Source: a virus. Taken from it: a DNA stretch of 60,626 nucleotides. Each line of letters opens with the position of its first letter. The first letter of the stretch is position 1. Under the pieces are notes generated by a model that was not told where the DNA came from, ran no database searches, and was given only the letters and a program-made list of their open reading frames with translations. Where the stretch lies: the IMG/VR virus record IMGVR_UViG_3300008113_004447, positions 1-60,626 of that record. One strand, 5' to 3'. Positions 13,743 through 21,728 of the stretch are shown in pieces. A program made the position numbers and the translations under genes.

Positions 13743-15338
13743 ATGAAAATTAAAAGTATAACAATTGTAGGTGGCGGGAGTGCCGGTTGGATGACTGCTG
13801 CCGGATTAATTGCACAAGTACCCAACATTGAAATAACTTTAATTGAATCACCAAACATTAATATCATTGGAGTTGGAGAAAGCACACTGGCTGGGTTTAA
13901 TGTGTTTCTTGATGCGCTAGATTTAAAAGACGAAGAATGGATGCCGCATTGCAATGCAACGTACAAGACATCTATTAAGTTTACAGACTTTAAAGAAAGA
14001 TTACAAGAACCTCAAAGTTTTCATTATCCTTTTGGCAGTCCTAAGGTTGATAATAAAAAATTTGGTATTATGGAATGGTTCTTGGCAAAGACCCAAGCCC
14101 CAGAGTTAGCGTCTAATACATTTGCAGAATATTATCACGATAATGTATTGATGACCAATGCTAATAAGTTTACCAACAACAGTCGTAACGAATTATCAAA
14201 TTTTAATTTTACATATGATACTGCGTATCATTTTGATGCAACGTTATTTGGACTTTATCTGCGAGATCACTATTGTAAACCCAGAGGCGTAACACATATT
14301 TTAGCAGAAGTAAAAAATGTGCAAGTTAGCAACAACGGAATTGACAGCATTACTTTAGACAACGACAGTAATGTCTCCTCAGATTTGTTTATCGACTGTA
14401 CAGGGTTTAAATCCTATCTTTTAGAAGAAACGCTAGGAGTAGCATTTAAATCGTTTGGTGATACATTATTAAATGACAGCGCCATTGCTACACATCTTCC
14501 ATACATCGACAAAGAACGAGAAATGGAAAGTGTTACTAACTGTACTGCTATAGAAAATGGCTGGGTCTGGAATATACCTGTATGGAATCGTATAGGAACC
14601 GGCTATGTGTATTCTAGTAAGTTTGCAACACAGGCACAAGCAGAAGAACAGTTTAGACAGCATTTAAAATCCAATCGCATGATTTGTCCAGATAGTGCTC
14701 GTGCTGATGCCGCAGTCTTTAAACATATCAAAATTCGCCATGGTGTTCACGAACGTTCTTGGGAAAAGAATGTAGTGGCCATTGGTCTGTCTAACGGTTT
14801 TATCGAGCCTTTAGAATCAACAGGTTTATTAATTACACATAACTCAATCATGAAGTTAATTGATACACTGCATTTAAAAGACGGTAATGTAAATCAATTT
14901 GATATTGACGTGTATAATTCAACATTCTTAAATGAAATTTTATCGTTTAAAGATTTTGTTAGTATGCATTATGCATTGTCGTCAAGAACGGATACAGAAT
15001 ACTGGCGATATGCAACACAGCAAACAACATATTCTAAGATTTTATCCAGTGGCGAGTGGACTACACTGAGCGACGGATACGTTGAGTTTGCCAAACAGAT
15101 TAATAAAAAAGAATTTGGTATGGATTTAGCAGGATTGATTTATATTGCTGCTGGCATGGGCTATACTCCAATAAGTCCTAGACACATGAAATTTACTAGT
15201 AAACTACATCCGGAAGTGTTAACAGCATTAGAAGTATATAAAAAATCATTAGCACTACACAAAGTTAAGATGGAAAGAAAGATATCTGCAATGCCAACTC
15301 ATTTTGAGTATCTATTAAAAAATATTTACAAACAGTAA
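13743..15338 (+). CDS. Flavin-dependent tryptophan-halogenase-family protein
   Basis: The 531-residue length is typical. The FAD-binding GGGSAGWMTA is at 10-19, the catalytic-type lysine of the halogenases is K75 (NATYKTSIKF), the WxWxIP signature is at 274-279 (WVWNIP), and the conserved FIEPLESTG stretch, holding the glutamate of the active site, follows at about 353. Members use FADH2, oxygen and halide to halogenate aromatic substrates; a viral halogenase is known from a cyanophage. No flavin reductase is nearby. It sits between tRNA-Leu and a promoter-driven tRNA group. Substrate unknown. Confidence 0.92.
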   Translation: MKIKSITIVGGGSAGWMTAAGLIAQVPNIEITLIESPNINIIGVGESTLAGFNVFLDALDLKDEEWMPHCNATYKTSIKFTDFKERLQEPQSFHYPFGSPKVDNKKFGIMEWFLAKTQAPELASNTFAEYYHDNVLMTNANKFTNNSRNELSNFNFTYDTAYHFDATLFGLYLRDHYCKPRGVTHILAEVKNVQVSNNGIDSITLDNDSNVSSDLFIDCTGFKSYLLEETLGVAFKSFGDTLLNDSAIATHLPYIDKEREMESVTNCTAIENGWVWNIPVWNRIGTGYVYSSKFATQAQAEEQFRQHLKSNRMICPDSARADAAVFKHIKIRHGVHERSWEKNVVAIGLSNGFIEPLESTGLLITHNSIMKLIDTLHLKDGNVNQFDIDVYNSTFLNEILSFKDFVSMHYALSSRTDTEYWRYATQQTTYSKILSSGEWTTLSDGYVEFAKQINKKEFGMDLAGLIYIAAGMGYTPISPRHMKFTSKLHPEVLTALEVYKKSLALHKVKMERKISAMPTHFEYLLKNIYKQ

Positions 15339-15339
15339 G

Positions 15340-15368
15340 TTGACAGACTGTAACGAATCGTATATAAT
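15340..15368 (+). promoter_or_regulatory. Sigma70 promoter TTGACA-N17-TATAAT for tRNAs
   Basis: Perfect hexamers with a 17-nt spacer begin directly after the halogenase stop and precede tRNA-Leu (TAG) at 15404. Confidence 0.9.
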
Positions 15369-15403
15369 ATACTTTGTTCATTAAAAATTTAAGTTGTTAT
15401 TTT

Positions 15404-15486
15404 GCCCCGATGGTGGAATTGGTAGACACGCTGGTCTTAGAAGCCAGTGCGCGAGCGTCCGAGTTCGAGTCTCGGTTGGGGCACCA
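15404..15486 (+). tRNA. tRNA-Leu (TAG)
   Basis: Class II tRNA, anticodon stem CTGGT/GCCAG with loop CTTAGAA, encoded CCA. Confidence 0.95.
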
Positions 15487-15496
15487 TATAAAAGAA

Positions 15497-15572
15497 GGGT
15501 CGTTAGCTCAGTTGGTAGAGCGTCTGCCTTACACGCAGAATGTCGGCAGTTCGAGACTGTCACGACCCACCA
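15497..15572 (+). tRNA. tRNA-Val (TAC)
   Basis: Acceptor GGGTCGT/ACGACCC, anticodon TAC, encoded CCA. Confidence 0.95.
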
Positions 15573-15580
15573 AGTATTAC

Positions 15581-15668
15581 GGAGCATTGGCCGACCGGTT
15601 AAGGCAACAGATTGCTAATCTGTCATTCAGCAATGGGTGAGTAGGTTCGATTCCTACATGCTCCGCCA
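15581..15668 (+). tRNA. tRNA-Ser (GCT)
   Basis: Acceptor GGAGCAT/ATGCTCC, anticodon GCT, class II variable arm, discriminator G, encoded CCA. Confidence 0.95.
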
Positions 15669-15691
15669 ATTTTTAAAAGAGAGAAAAACAT

Positions 15692-15904
15692 ATGAAACCA
15701 GGTCCAAATTATAGAATGAGTTCTTTGACTAAAGCAAGTCTAGCATTGAGTAAAGTACTAGATCCGCATAAACGAGGCGAGTGGAAACGTGCCATGATTG
15801 ATGCAGAATTGAATGCAGCCGTACAACCAAAACGTGAACCACGCAAACCAGGAAATGGTAATTTTACCACCCATGCATCTGGGACCGTGTCTTCAGGAAG
15901 CTGA
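15692..15904 (+). CDS. Hypothetical 70-residue basic protein
   Basis: Starts MKPGPNYRMSSLTKASLALSK behind an AGAGAG sequence. Basic middle and a Ser/Gly-rich tail, no recognised family. The stop nearly touches the next start (ATG 15906). Confidence 0.6.
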   Translation: MKPGPNYRMSSLTKASLALSKVLDPHKRGEWKRAMIDAELNAAVQPKREPRKPGNGNFTTHASGTVSSGS

Positions 15905-15905
15905 C

Positions 15906-16196
15906 ATGGGCAAGGGATCTAAAGCAAGACCGTTTAGCGTCAGCCAAGAAGAATTTGACAACAGTTTTGAACTTATTTTTGGGAAGAAAGACAAAATGCA
16001 AATACGTGTAAAAGAAGATGTAACAGAATTTGGCAAGTGTGGTTGCGGTCGTAGCCCAACAGGTAAATGTATCGGTTGGCACGGACTCAATGAAGAACAA
16101 CTTAAGGCAGCACGAGATGCATGGGATTTAGCACAGTATCAAAAACAAGCATCAGAGTTGTGGAATAATAGTTGCACTAGTGGTAGAGCAGAGTAA
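15906..16196 (+). CDS. Small CDGSH-type iron-sulfur protein
   Basis: 96 residues from ATG 15906. KCGCGRSPTGKCIGWHG carries C45, C47, C55 and H59, matching the 3Cys-1His [2Fe-2S] ligand pattern of CDGSH proteins (CxCx2S...CxGxH), with one residue fewer between Ser and the third Cys and Ile in place of the usual Asp. The rest is helical. It may hold or transfer an iron-sulfur cluster. The partner is unknown, but the phage has many Fe-S enzymes. Confidence 0.7.
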   Translation: MGKGSKARPFSVSQEEFDNSFELIFGKKDKMQIRVKEDVTEFGKCGCGRSPTGKCIGWHGLNEEQLKAARDAWDLAQYQKQASELWNNSCTSGRAE

Positions 16197-16202
16197 TGTA
16201 TT

Positions 16203-16278
16203 GGGGGTGTAGCTCATCTGGTAGAGCAGGACCTTTGCAAGGTCAAGGTAGCGGGTTCAAGTCCTGTCACCTCCACCA
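16203..16278 (+). tRNA. tRNA-Ala (TGC)
   Basis: Acceptor GGGGGTG/CACCTCC, anticodon loop TTTGCAA giving TGC, encoded CCA. Confidence 0.93.
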
Positions 16279-16300
16279 ATAATTTAACGAGGATACTAGC

Positions 16301-16486
16301 ATGGCAAAAGGTGCCGGTGGTAAAAATATTAAAACAGCAAGTCCGATGCTAACCCGAAACGGTAAGACACGTTTGGGTCCATTGAATTTAACACAGTTAA
16401 CCAGCATGTTAGAGAAATCTAGCAAGCCAAAAGACAAAGCAAAAATTCAAAGTCGCATTAGAACTTTAGAAGCAAGAACTAAGTAA
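16301..16486 (+). CDS. Hypothetical 61-residue basic protein
   Basis: GAGGA ribosome binding site. MAKGAGGKNIKTASPMLTRN, then a Lys/Arg-rich helical C-terminus (KPKDKAKIQSRIRTLEARTK). Possibly nucleic-acid binding by composition only. Lies between tRNA-Ala and tRNA-Thr. Confidence 0.6.
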   Translation: MAKGAGGKNIKTASPMLTRNGKTRLGPLNLTQLTSMLEKSSKPKDKAKIQSRIRTLEARTK

Positions 16487-16493
16487 CAACGTT

Positions 16494-16569
16494 GCCCCTT
16501 TAGCTCATCTGGTAGAGCAACTGATTTGTAATCAGTAGGTGGTCTGTTCGAGTCGGACAAGGGGCACCA
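16494..16569 (+). tRNA. tRNA-Thr (TGT)
   Basis: Acceptor GCCCCTT/AAGGGGC, anticodon TGT, encoded CCA. Confidence 0.95.
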
Positions 16570-16575
16570 AAATAT

Positions 16576-16651
16576 TCTCCTATAGCTCAGCCGGTAGAGC
16601 GTTTGACTGTTAATCAAAATGTCCGTGGTTCGAGCCCACGTAGGGGAGCCA
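16576..16651 (+). tRNA. tRNA-Asn (GTT)
   Basis: Acceptor TCTCCTA/TAGGGGA, anticodon GTT, discriminator G, encoded CCA. Confidence 0.94.
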
Positions 16652-16666
16652 AAACAAAGGTAATCG

Positions 16667-17284
16667 ATGAAATTTGCATTTTTTAATCCAACAGTAGTTG
16701 CAGTAGATGATGTGCCTGCTGAACTATATACTAACTTTAAAAGTCAAGTAGATTATGCACATCATCAGTCTCAATTTAATGATGCTGGTAATTCTAATAT
16801 CAGTGTTCGTGGCGGACAACAGATACAGCTATTGCCAAACGAATTTGGGTTAGATACTACTGATCTAAAAACGTTTGTTGAATCAAGATGCCGAGTTTAT
16901 ATTGATACTATATTGAAAACATTAGTACGAAATGATCTCAGTGATTATGAGCCTGTATTAATTAGTGCATGGACTATTAGACAAGAAAGTGGTCAGTATC
17001 AAGCATTACATAGTCACGAAGCACACATTAGTGGAAATATGTATATTGATGTTCCAGACTTAGATTTAAATTCAAACAGCAGTGATGCAAACATTGAATT
17101 TAGATTGCCGGTCATTAGAAACCCTTTAAATTTTATTTTTACTGATGCGTGGAGATTTACTCCGCAGCCTATGAAAATGGTAGTATTTCCAAGTCATCTT
17201 CCACATACCGTATATCCGTGGCAAGGACAAGGACACAGAACTATTTTGGCATGGGATGTTAAATTAATTCCAAGAAAAGATTGA
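16667..17284 (+). CDS. 2OG-Fe(II) oxygenase-like protein, TIGR02466 type
   Basis: 205 residues, AAAGGT ribosome binding site. The double-stranded beta-helix is visible: SWTIRQESGQYQALHSHEAHISGNMYIDVP (iron ligands near LHSHE) and VVFPSHLPHTVYPW with distal His and HRTILAWD carrying the 2OG-binding Arg. These small phage oxygenases are common in marine T4-like phages; substrate unknown. First of fourteen such genes in the window. (Segment given as motif summary: HSHE about 119-122, SHLPH about 179-183.). Confidence 0.8.
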   Translation: MKFAFFNPTVVAVDDVPAELYTNFKSQVDYAHHQSQFNDAGNSNISVRGGQQIQLLPNEFGLDTTDLKTFVESRCRVYIDTILKTLVRNDLSDYEPVLISAWTIRQESGQYQALHSHEAHISGNMYIDVPDLDLNSNSSDANIEFRLPVIRNPLNFIFTDAWRFTPQPMKMVVFPSHLPHTVYPWQGQGHRTILAWDVKLIPRKD

Positions 17285-17309
17285 CAAACACTCTAAAAAG
17301 TGTTATAAT
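17281..17309 (+). promoter_or_regulatory. Sigma70 promoter TTGACA-N17-TATAAT
   Basis: Perfect hexamers overlapping the end of the oxygenase gene. The predicted transcript starts near 17316 and runs through 280 nt of structured non-coding sequence into rpoZ. Confidence 0.9.
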
Positions 17310-17315
17310 AGTTTT

Positions 17316-17594
17316 GTTGTGTAGCAATATACAACCGGTAAAGCGAAGGGTAGATGAGAATAGACACAAAGGTGTGAGCTTCATGCTTACTCCAAACTTA
17401 CAACCATCTGAACAATGGAACGTGTTTATGTGATCCGACCCTAATAGAATGTCATTTGTTAATCGGAAATATATGGACCTCTGTGTATTGTATATTGCAC
17501 ATTGTCAAAGGAAGATTACAACCCTTCCGTTGCATATTGTCCGGTCTATTACTTGACCTTTCGTTGACCCGTTATTTTTAACTTAAAGGATATC
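17316..17594 (+). ncRNA. Structured leader or ncRNA upstream of rpoZ
   Basis: No gene is credible here. GCAATATAC (17324-17332) pairs perfectly with GTATATTGC (17490-17498), GGAAG pairs with CTTCC around 17511-17527, and GGGT/ACCC segments lie between. With a perfect promoter at its 5' edge it is either an independent RNA or a long regulatory leader of rpoZ. Confidence 0.5.
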
Positions 17595-17804
17595 ATGGCT
17601 AGAATTACATCACAAAGAGCAGTTGAAGCAATCGGCGGAAACCGTTACGACCTAGTGTTGGCAGCTAGCCAGCGAGCAAGAGAATTGCGTCGCGGAGCAA
17701 CTCCAATGGTTGTATCCGACAACGGTCCAGTAGTTACTGCATTGAGAGAAATCGAACAAGGCAAGTATACTCAATTGGACTATTTAAAATCTATTAGGAG
17801 ATAA
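17595..17804 (+). CDS. rpoZ: RNA polymerase omega subunit (RpoZ)
   Basis: The 69-residue protein [34 protein letters not shown], then [13 protein letters not shown], matches bacterial omega almost end to end (MARIT..A...IGNRFDLVL.A..RAR.L, ...ALREIE.G). Omega binds and folds the beta-prime subunit and affects ppGpp response. A phage copy could replace host omega and redirect polymerase. No other polymerase subunit is in the window. Strong AAAGGA ribosome binding site. (Residues 1-34 and 46-58 hold the motifs.). Confidence 0.88.
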   Translation: MARITSQRAVEAIGGNRYDLVLAASQRARELRRGATPMVVSDNGPVVTALREIEQGKYTQLDYLKSIRR

Positions 17805-17805
17805 A

Positions 17806-18378
17806 ATGAATATTTCGTTACGCAAGGCAAACGTCTTGCAGAACTTGATCAATGAAGCTATTCGCAACATTAAGATCACCACCAATATTGAAATCAATGA
17901 ATTTCAAGATCCTGCAATTACATTGCAGACTGCAAACACCATGCTGTTTGAAAACGATGCACGTCGTCAAAAACTGTTGTTGGCGTTATACAACATTCGT
18001 GGACTTGTTGGCACAGCCAATGCTAGTTCAGGAATTGATTTAAAATTAGCAACTGCTGCCTTCGTGGACAAGCGTATCAATCAACTTGAAGACATTACTG
18101 CTCTTTCTCCAATGATGGAAGAACAAGTATTAGTAGGTAAGTTGGATAAGATTCGTAATCGCAAGGACGAAAGTCGTGCAAGTTTGTATGGTCGTGATGA
18201 TACGGTATCTACTAGTGTTGTAAGCCAAGAACAGATCAAAATGGCAAAAGCAGAGGTTCAAAATCTCAAGAAGCAAAAACAGAAAATCAATGATGAGATT
18301 CTTGAGCTCAACATTAAAACTGAGATTCCCCTCAGTGACGATGTAAACGAATTGCTAAAGGTCGAAGGCCTGCTGTAA
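17806..18378 (+). CDS. Hypothetical 190-residue helical phage protein
   Basis: AGGAG ribosome binding site, one base after rpoZ's stop. Starts MNISLRKANVLQNLINEAI; a coiled coil at about 143-170 (QIKMAKAEVQNLKKQKQKIN) precedes the end. Relatives seem common in marine phages. Co-transcription with omega is likely. Confidence 0.7.
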   Translation: MNISLRKANVLQNLINEAIRNIKITTNIEINEFQDPAITLQTANTMLFENDARRQKLLLALYNIRGLVGTANASSGIDLKLATAAFVDKRINQLEDITALSPMMEEQVLVGKLDKIRNRKDESRASLYGRDDTVSTSVVSQEQIKMAKAEVQNLKKQKQKINDEILELNIKTEIPLSDDVNELLKVEGLL

Positions 18379-18717
18379 TAAACCCCGCGTTAACTCAGCG
18401 TTAAAGAGTTAGGTGATGGTTGAGTTCCTTAACGACAACTTGGTACATACGGACTTACCACACAGCCCTCCTTAGGGGCCTAGGAAAAAACCGTAGGTGA
18501 GGTCTAACACCTTCCCATAAGAATAAACGTTATGGACAGAGTAACAGCTCAGTCTAGGGCTCATGTGGTGTGAGTAGCTAGACACTTTATAAAAGCTCTT
18601 TGAGCGGCTACAATGGAACTACACTGAACTTGCTATGATACCGGTCGACGCAAGAGGTGCCACGAAGAGTAGGGCCGTCAAGGATTCAAGCGCCACAGAG
18701 AGCCTCTATAAAGTTAT
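18379..18717 (+). ncRNA. Structured ~340-nt non-coding RNA candidate
   Basis: No gene is credible. Long-range stem: ACTTTATA (18584-18591) plus GCTCT (18595-18599) pairs with AGAGC (18699-18703) plus TATAAAGT (18707-18714). A nested hairpin GTCTAG (18552-18557)/CTAGAC (18578-18583) contains CTCA/TGAG. A D-arm-like AACTC...GAGTT is near 18393. It ends 3 nt before the initiator-like tRNA. Not recognisable as tmRNA, RNase P or a group I intron. Confidence 0.5.
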
Positions 18718-18793
18718 CGCGGGATGGAAAAGTTGGCATTTCGTCAGTCTCATAAGCTGAAGGTCGTCGGTTCGAATCCGGCTCCCGCAACCA
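18718..18793 (+). tRNA. Initiator-like tRNA-fMet (CAT)
   Basis: CGCGGGA...CTCCCGCAACCA keeps the C1:A72 mismatch and discriminator A that mark bacterial initiators, and GAAGGTCGTCGGTTCGAATCC closely matches E. coli tRNA-fMet. The anticodon stem TCAGT/GCTGA lacks the usual three G:C pairs next to the loop. Anticodon CAT, encoded CCA. Confidence 0.88.
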
Positions 18794-18806
18794 ATTTGAG
18801 GACATA

Positions 18807-19556
18807 ATGTTTTTTATCAAACGTAAAAAAATAACAGTTGATTGTTTTATTAACAATCCGGCAATATATGATCTATTCAAAATTGATCATGCACACAAAT
18901 ATGCTCCTAAAGAATGGCGACAACTGCCACCGTTAGTTGATGTAAAGTCACTTCAGGACCCAAAAAGTAAAGAAACCATTCCTGTGCCAACAGCAAAGCG
19001 ATGCGTTGGTATTGTTAACTTGTTTACTACTGGGTTTATAATGCCTTGTTGGAGTGACTTCAAAATTGAAATGATGACTGATGGATTGTTTTACAAGCAC
19101 GATCCTATGAATGACTTAGATGCTAATCCTCATCCTCCGTTTATGTATTGGGATAGCCTGTACAAAGGGTTTCAACATGTAAAGATTTCTAGCCCTTGGT
19201 TAATTAAAGAAAAGACCGGTGTTAATTTTACATGGAATCAATGTACCTATAATAATACTGATCGTCACCAAACGTATCATGCACTATCAGCTGTACTTGA
19301 TTTTAAAGCACAATATAATACGCATCTAAATGTTTTCATTAAAAAAGGATCTACTGTTACTTTTAATGCAGGTGATCCTCTAGTACATTTAATTCCGTTA
19401 TCTGAAAAAGAAGTAGATGTAAAATGTCATCTAATCGACGATACAGAATATGCAAAAATGTCTAACGCATACACACGCAAAAGCATGTGGGCCGGACAGC
19501 ATAGAGCATTGCATAATCAAAAAGAAGAATCTAAATGTCCGTTTGGATTTAAGTAA
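18807..19556 (+). CDS. Unrecognised 249-residue phage protein
   Basis: GAGG ribosome binding site. Patterned segments KEWRQLPPLVD, RCVGIVNLFTTGFIMPCWSDFKI, HPPFMYWDSLYKGF, and a beta-rich second half with GDPLVHLIPL. This looks like a cupin-like or 2OG-oxygenase-adjacent family found in marine viruses, but I cannot see an HxD...H iron site. The C-terminus ends in SKCPFGFK. Function unknown. Confidence 0.75.
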   Translation: MFFIKRKKITVDCFINNPAIYDLFKIDHAHKYAPKEWRQLPPLVDVKSLQDPKSKETIPVPTAKRCVGIVNLFTTGFIMPCWSDFKIEMMTDGLFYKHDPMNDLDANPHPPFMYWDSLYKGFQHVKISSPWLIKEKTGVNFTWNQCTYNNTDRHQTYHALSAVLDFKAQYNTHLNVFIKKGSTVTFNAGDPLVHLIPLSEKEVDVKCHLIDDTEYAKMSNAYTRKSMWAGQHRALHNQKEESKCPFGFK

Positions 19557-19562
19557 AAAATT

Positions 19563-19639
19563 CGGAGTGTAGCGCAGTCTGGTAGCGCACCTGGTTTGGG
19601 ACCAGGGGGTCCAAGGTTCGAATCCTTGTACTCCGACCA
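19563..19639 (+). tRNA. tRNA-Pro (TGG)
   Basis: Acceptor CGGAGTG/TACTCCG, anticodon TGG, encoded CCA. Confidence 0.95.
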
Positions 19640-19644
19640 ATAAC

Positions 19645-20238
19645 ATGATAATAATTGATAACGCATTTTCAGAAAGTATATTCAAAAAAATACAAGAAGA
19701 AATTCTTGGATTTGGATTTGATTGGCATTACGGCCGCAGAGTCAATGAAGATGACGGTTCTAATGAAAATAGTTTTTTAATTGGGTGGGTACACACTGTT
19801 GCTGACTCGGGATTAGAACAAAAATTTACTCCCGAACTGTATTCACTAATCGAGTCTGAATTATCTAAAGTATTAGCTAACAATAATGAACCCTGTGTTG
19901 AAATAGGCAGGGTAAGAATAATTTGTAATACAACTGCAGATAAGTCATATATCACACAACCACATGTTGATTTTGATAATACTCATCAAACAGTTTTGTT
20001 ATACATAAATGATGCCGACGGTGATACTATTATATACAATGAAAAATTCAAGCCGGGATTGGGTATTGGTTCAGTGCAACTATGCAAGTCTATCAAACAC
20101 AAATTAACAGTTAAAGCAGAGATTACACCAAAGGCAAATAGATTAGTTATTTTCAATGGATTACATTATCATAGTGGTACTACTCCGACAGAATCAGATC
20201 GTCGTGTAGTCATGAATATCAACTACAAACAGAAGTAA
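19645..20238 (+). CDS. 2OG-Fe(II) oxygenase, prolyl-4-hydroxylase type
   Basis: 197 residues. QPHVDFDNTHQTVLLYINDADGD holds the HxD iron ligands (about H109 and D111), with the distal His in GLHYHSG (about 177) and the 2OG Arg in SDRRVVMNIN. This is the small P4H-like fold used to hydroxylate peptides or small molecules. It starts six bases after tRNA-Pro, with no clear ribosome binding site. Confidence 0.85.
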   Translation: MIIIDNAFSESIFKKIQEEILGFGFDWHYGRRVNEDDGSNENSFLIGWVHTVADSGLEQKFTPELYSLIESELSKVLANNNEPCVEIGRVRIICNTTADKSYITQPHVDFDNTHQTVLLYINDADGDTIIYNEKFKPGLGIGSVQLCKSIKHKLTVKAEITPKANRLVIFNGLHYHSGTTPTESDRRVVMNINYKQK

Positions 20239-20257
20239 GATTAAATAAAAGAACAAT

Positions 20258-20331
20258 GCGGGGTTAGTTTAATGGTAAAACAGCAGATTTCCAATCTTCG
20301 GTCGAGAGTTCGATTCTCTCACTCCGCTCCA
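20258..20331 (+). tRNA. tRNA-Gly (TCC)
   Basis: Acceptor GCGGGGT/ACTCCGC, loop TTTCCAA giving TCC, one mismatch in the anticodon stem, discriminator T, encoded CCA. Confidence 0.9.
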
Positions 20332-20344
20332 TACAAAGGACACA

Positions 20345-20962
20345 ATGAGCACTGAACATTATTATGGCAACTTTCCTAATTTGGGATTTGTAGGCGCTAC
20401 GCTGTCCGAAGAAGAAGTAAGTACTATCAAAGCAGAAATTGCAGACATACAGGCCAACTTTGACACTGCTGAACAAATACATCACAGTCATGCTGGCAAT
20501 ATCAAAAAAGAATACACACTGACAAAATCGCTGCCTGCAATCTTCGATGCAGTAGTTCCGCTAGTAACAGAATATCAAAAGGTTTTTGATTTTGGGTTGA
20601 AAGGTGAGCACCAGTATGCTATTTCTACAGCATGGGTTAACTTTCAAATTAAGCATGAATTCTTTACCGGACACACTCATCAAGGCTTGTTCAGTTTCGC
20701 TCTTTGGGTACAAGTGCCATACACTATTGCGGAAGAACAAGAATACTGTTCAACTCAAGACAAATATATTAACACTATACCTTCATTTAATTTCCATTAT
20801 ACAGATGCGCTAGGACGTATTCGTCCTTGGGTTATTCCAGTAGATTCTACCTTTGAAAATAAAATTGTAGTATTTCCCGGCCCAATGACCCATTCAGTCA
20901 ATCCGTTTTACAGTTCAGATGGATATCGTATTGCTGTATCGGGAAATATTGACTATGCCTGA
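20345..20962 (+). CDS. 2OG-Fe(II) oxygenase-like protein, TIGR02466 type
   Basis: 205 residues, AAAGGA ribosome binding site. FFTGHTHQGLFSFALWV supplies proximal ligands (H111/H113 region), FPGPMTHSVNPFY the distal His and GYRIAVSGN the Arg. Same size and order of motifs as the protein at 16667. Coupled to the following oxygenase by an 8-nt overlap. Confidence 0.8.
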   Translation: MSTEHYYGNFPNLGFVGATLSEEEVSTIKAEIADIQANFDTAEQIHHSHAGNIKKEYTLTKSLPAIFDAVVPLVTEYQKVFDFGLKGEHQYAISTAWVNFQIKHEFFTGHTHQGLFSFALWVQVPYTIAEEQEYCSTQDKYINTIPSFNFHYTDALGRIRPWVIPVDSTFENKIVVFPGPMTHSVNPFYSSDGYRIAVSGNIDYA

Positions 20963-21533
20963 TACTGTTATCGATTCTAACGATGTTTTTCGCAAGTTTG
21001 ATTTTAGTTCCACGATTACAGAGCAAGACAATCAAACAGCAATAGATATTGTTAAACAGATAATTGCCGCTGGCAACTATTTTAAAAATAGTCCACCATA
21101 CCAGACACAAGAAAATATCTTCAGCAGACCCGAAGCTGTTTGGTTAAAGTATCGAATGAGTTTCTTATTCAGTGTATTCATGTATTTGGGCCGCGAGGTT
21201 CGAGTATCTGAAATGATGGCTTGGTCATTTATGACCAATTTAGATACAGTAGAAAATCGAGATACATATTGGCACAATCATTGGCACCCAAAAAATCCAG
21301 ATAGTAAAATGATGAGTGGTATTATGTATTTGCATATTCCGCAAGATGTTAAGAATCGAGATACTTGCGGTACTGAAATGGCTCCTAACGGACCAGACGG
21401 TGACGAAAAGTTTTTTGTACGTCCTAGTGATTACACTTGGTTAATTTATCCTAGTGATCAATGGCATAGGCCAGGCATAGTTCAGAGTGCCGATTATAGA
21501 TTTATTATTGCGGCGGATATAGAATATCAATAA
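20955..21533 (+). CDS. 2OG-Fe(II) oxygenase-like protein
   Basis: 192 residues from ATG 20955, which overlaps the previous stop by 8 nt; an earlier ATG at 20919 would overlap by 44 nt. TYWHNHWHPKNP carries candidate iron His residues, SDQWHRPGI the distal His and ADYRFIIAADIEYQ the Arg. Forms a two-gene unit with 20345. Confidence 0.78.
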   Translation: MPDTVIDSNDVFRKFDFSSTITEQDNQTAIDIVKQIIAAGNYFKNSPPYQTQENIFSRPEAVWLKYRMSFLFSVFMYLGREVRVSEMMAWSFMTNLDTVENRDTYWHNHWHPKNPDSKMMSGIMYLHIPQDVKNRDTCGTEMAPNGPDGDEKFFVRPSDYTWLIYPSDQWHRPGIVQSADYRFIIAADIEYQ

Positions 21534-21537
21534 TTCT

Positions 21538-21612
21538 CTGGCGTTAGTATAATGGATAATACAGTAGCCTTCTAAGCTATCAATAGAGGTTCGATTCCTC
21601 TACGCCGGACCA
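21538..21612 (+). tRNA. tRNA-Arg (TCT)
   Basis: Acceptor CTGGCGT/ACGCCGG, anticodon stem GTAGC/GCTAT with loop CTTCTAA, encoded CCA. Confidence 0.93.
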
Positions 21613-21619
21613 GTATTAT

Positions 21620-21695
<76 letters not shown>

Positions 21696-21728
21696 ATTTA
21701 TTAGTAAATAATATACCGATATCCCCAC

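Noticed and set aside
15374-15640. 88-residue plus-strand frame
   Set aside because: It spans tRNA-Leu, tRNA-Val and tRNA-Ser; only the tRNAs are supported.
20919-20954. Earlier ATG for the 20955 oxygenase
   Set aside because: It would extend 44 nt into the previous gene; the 8-nt overlap start is typical of this genome.
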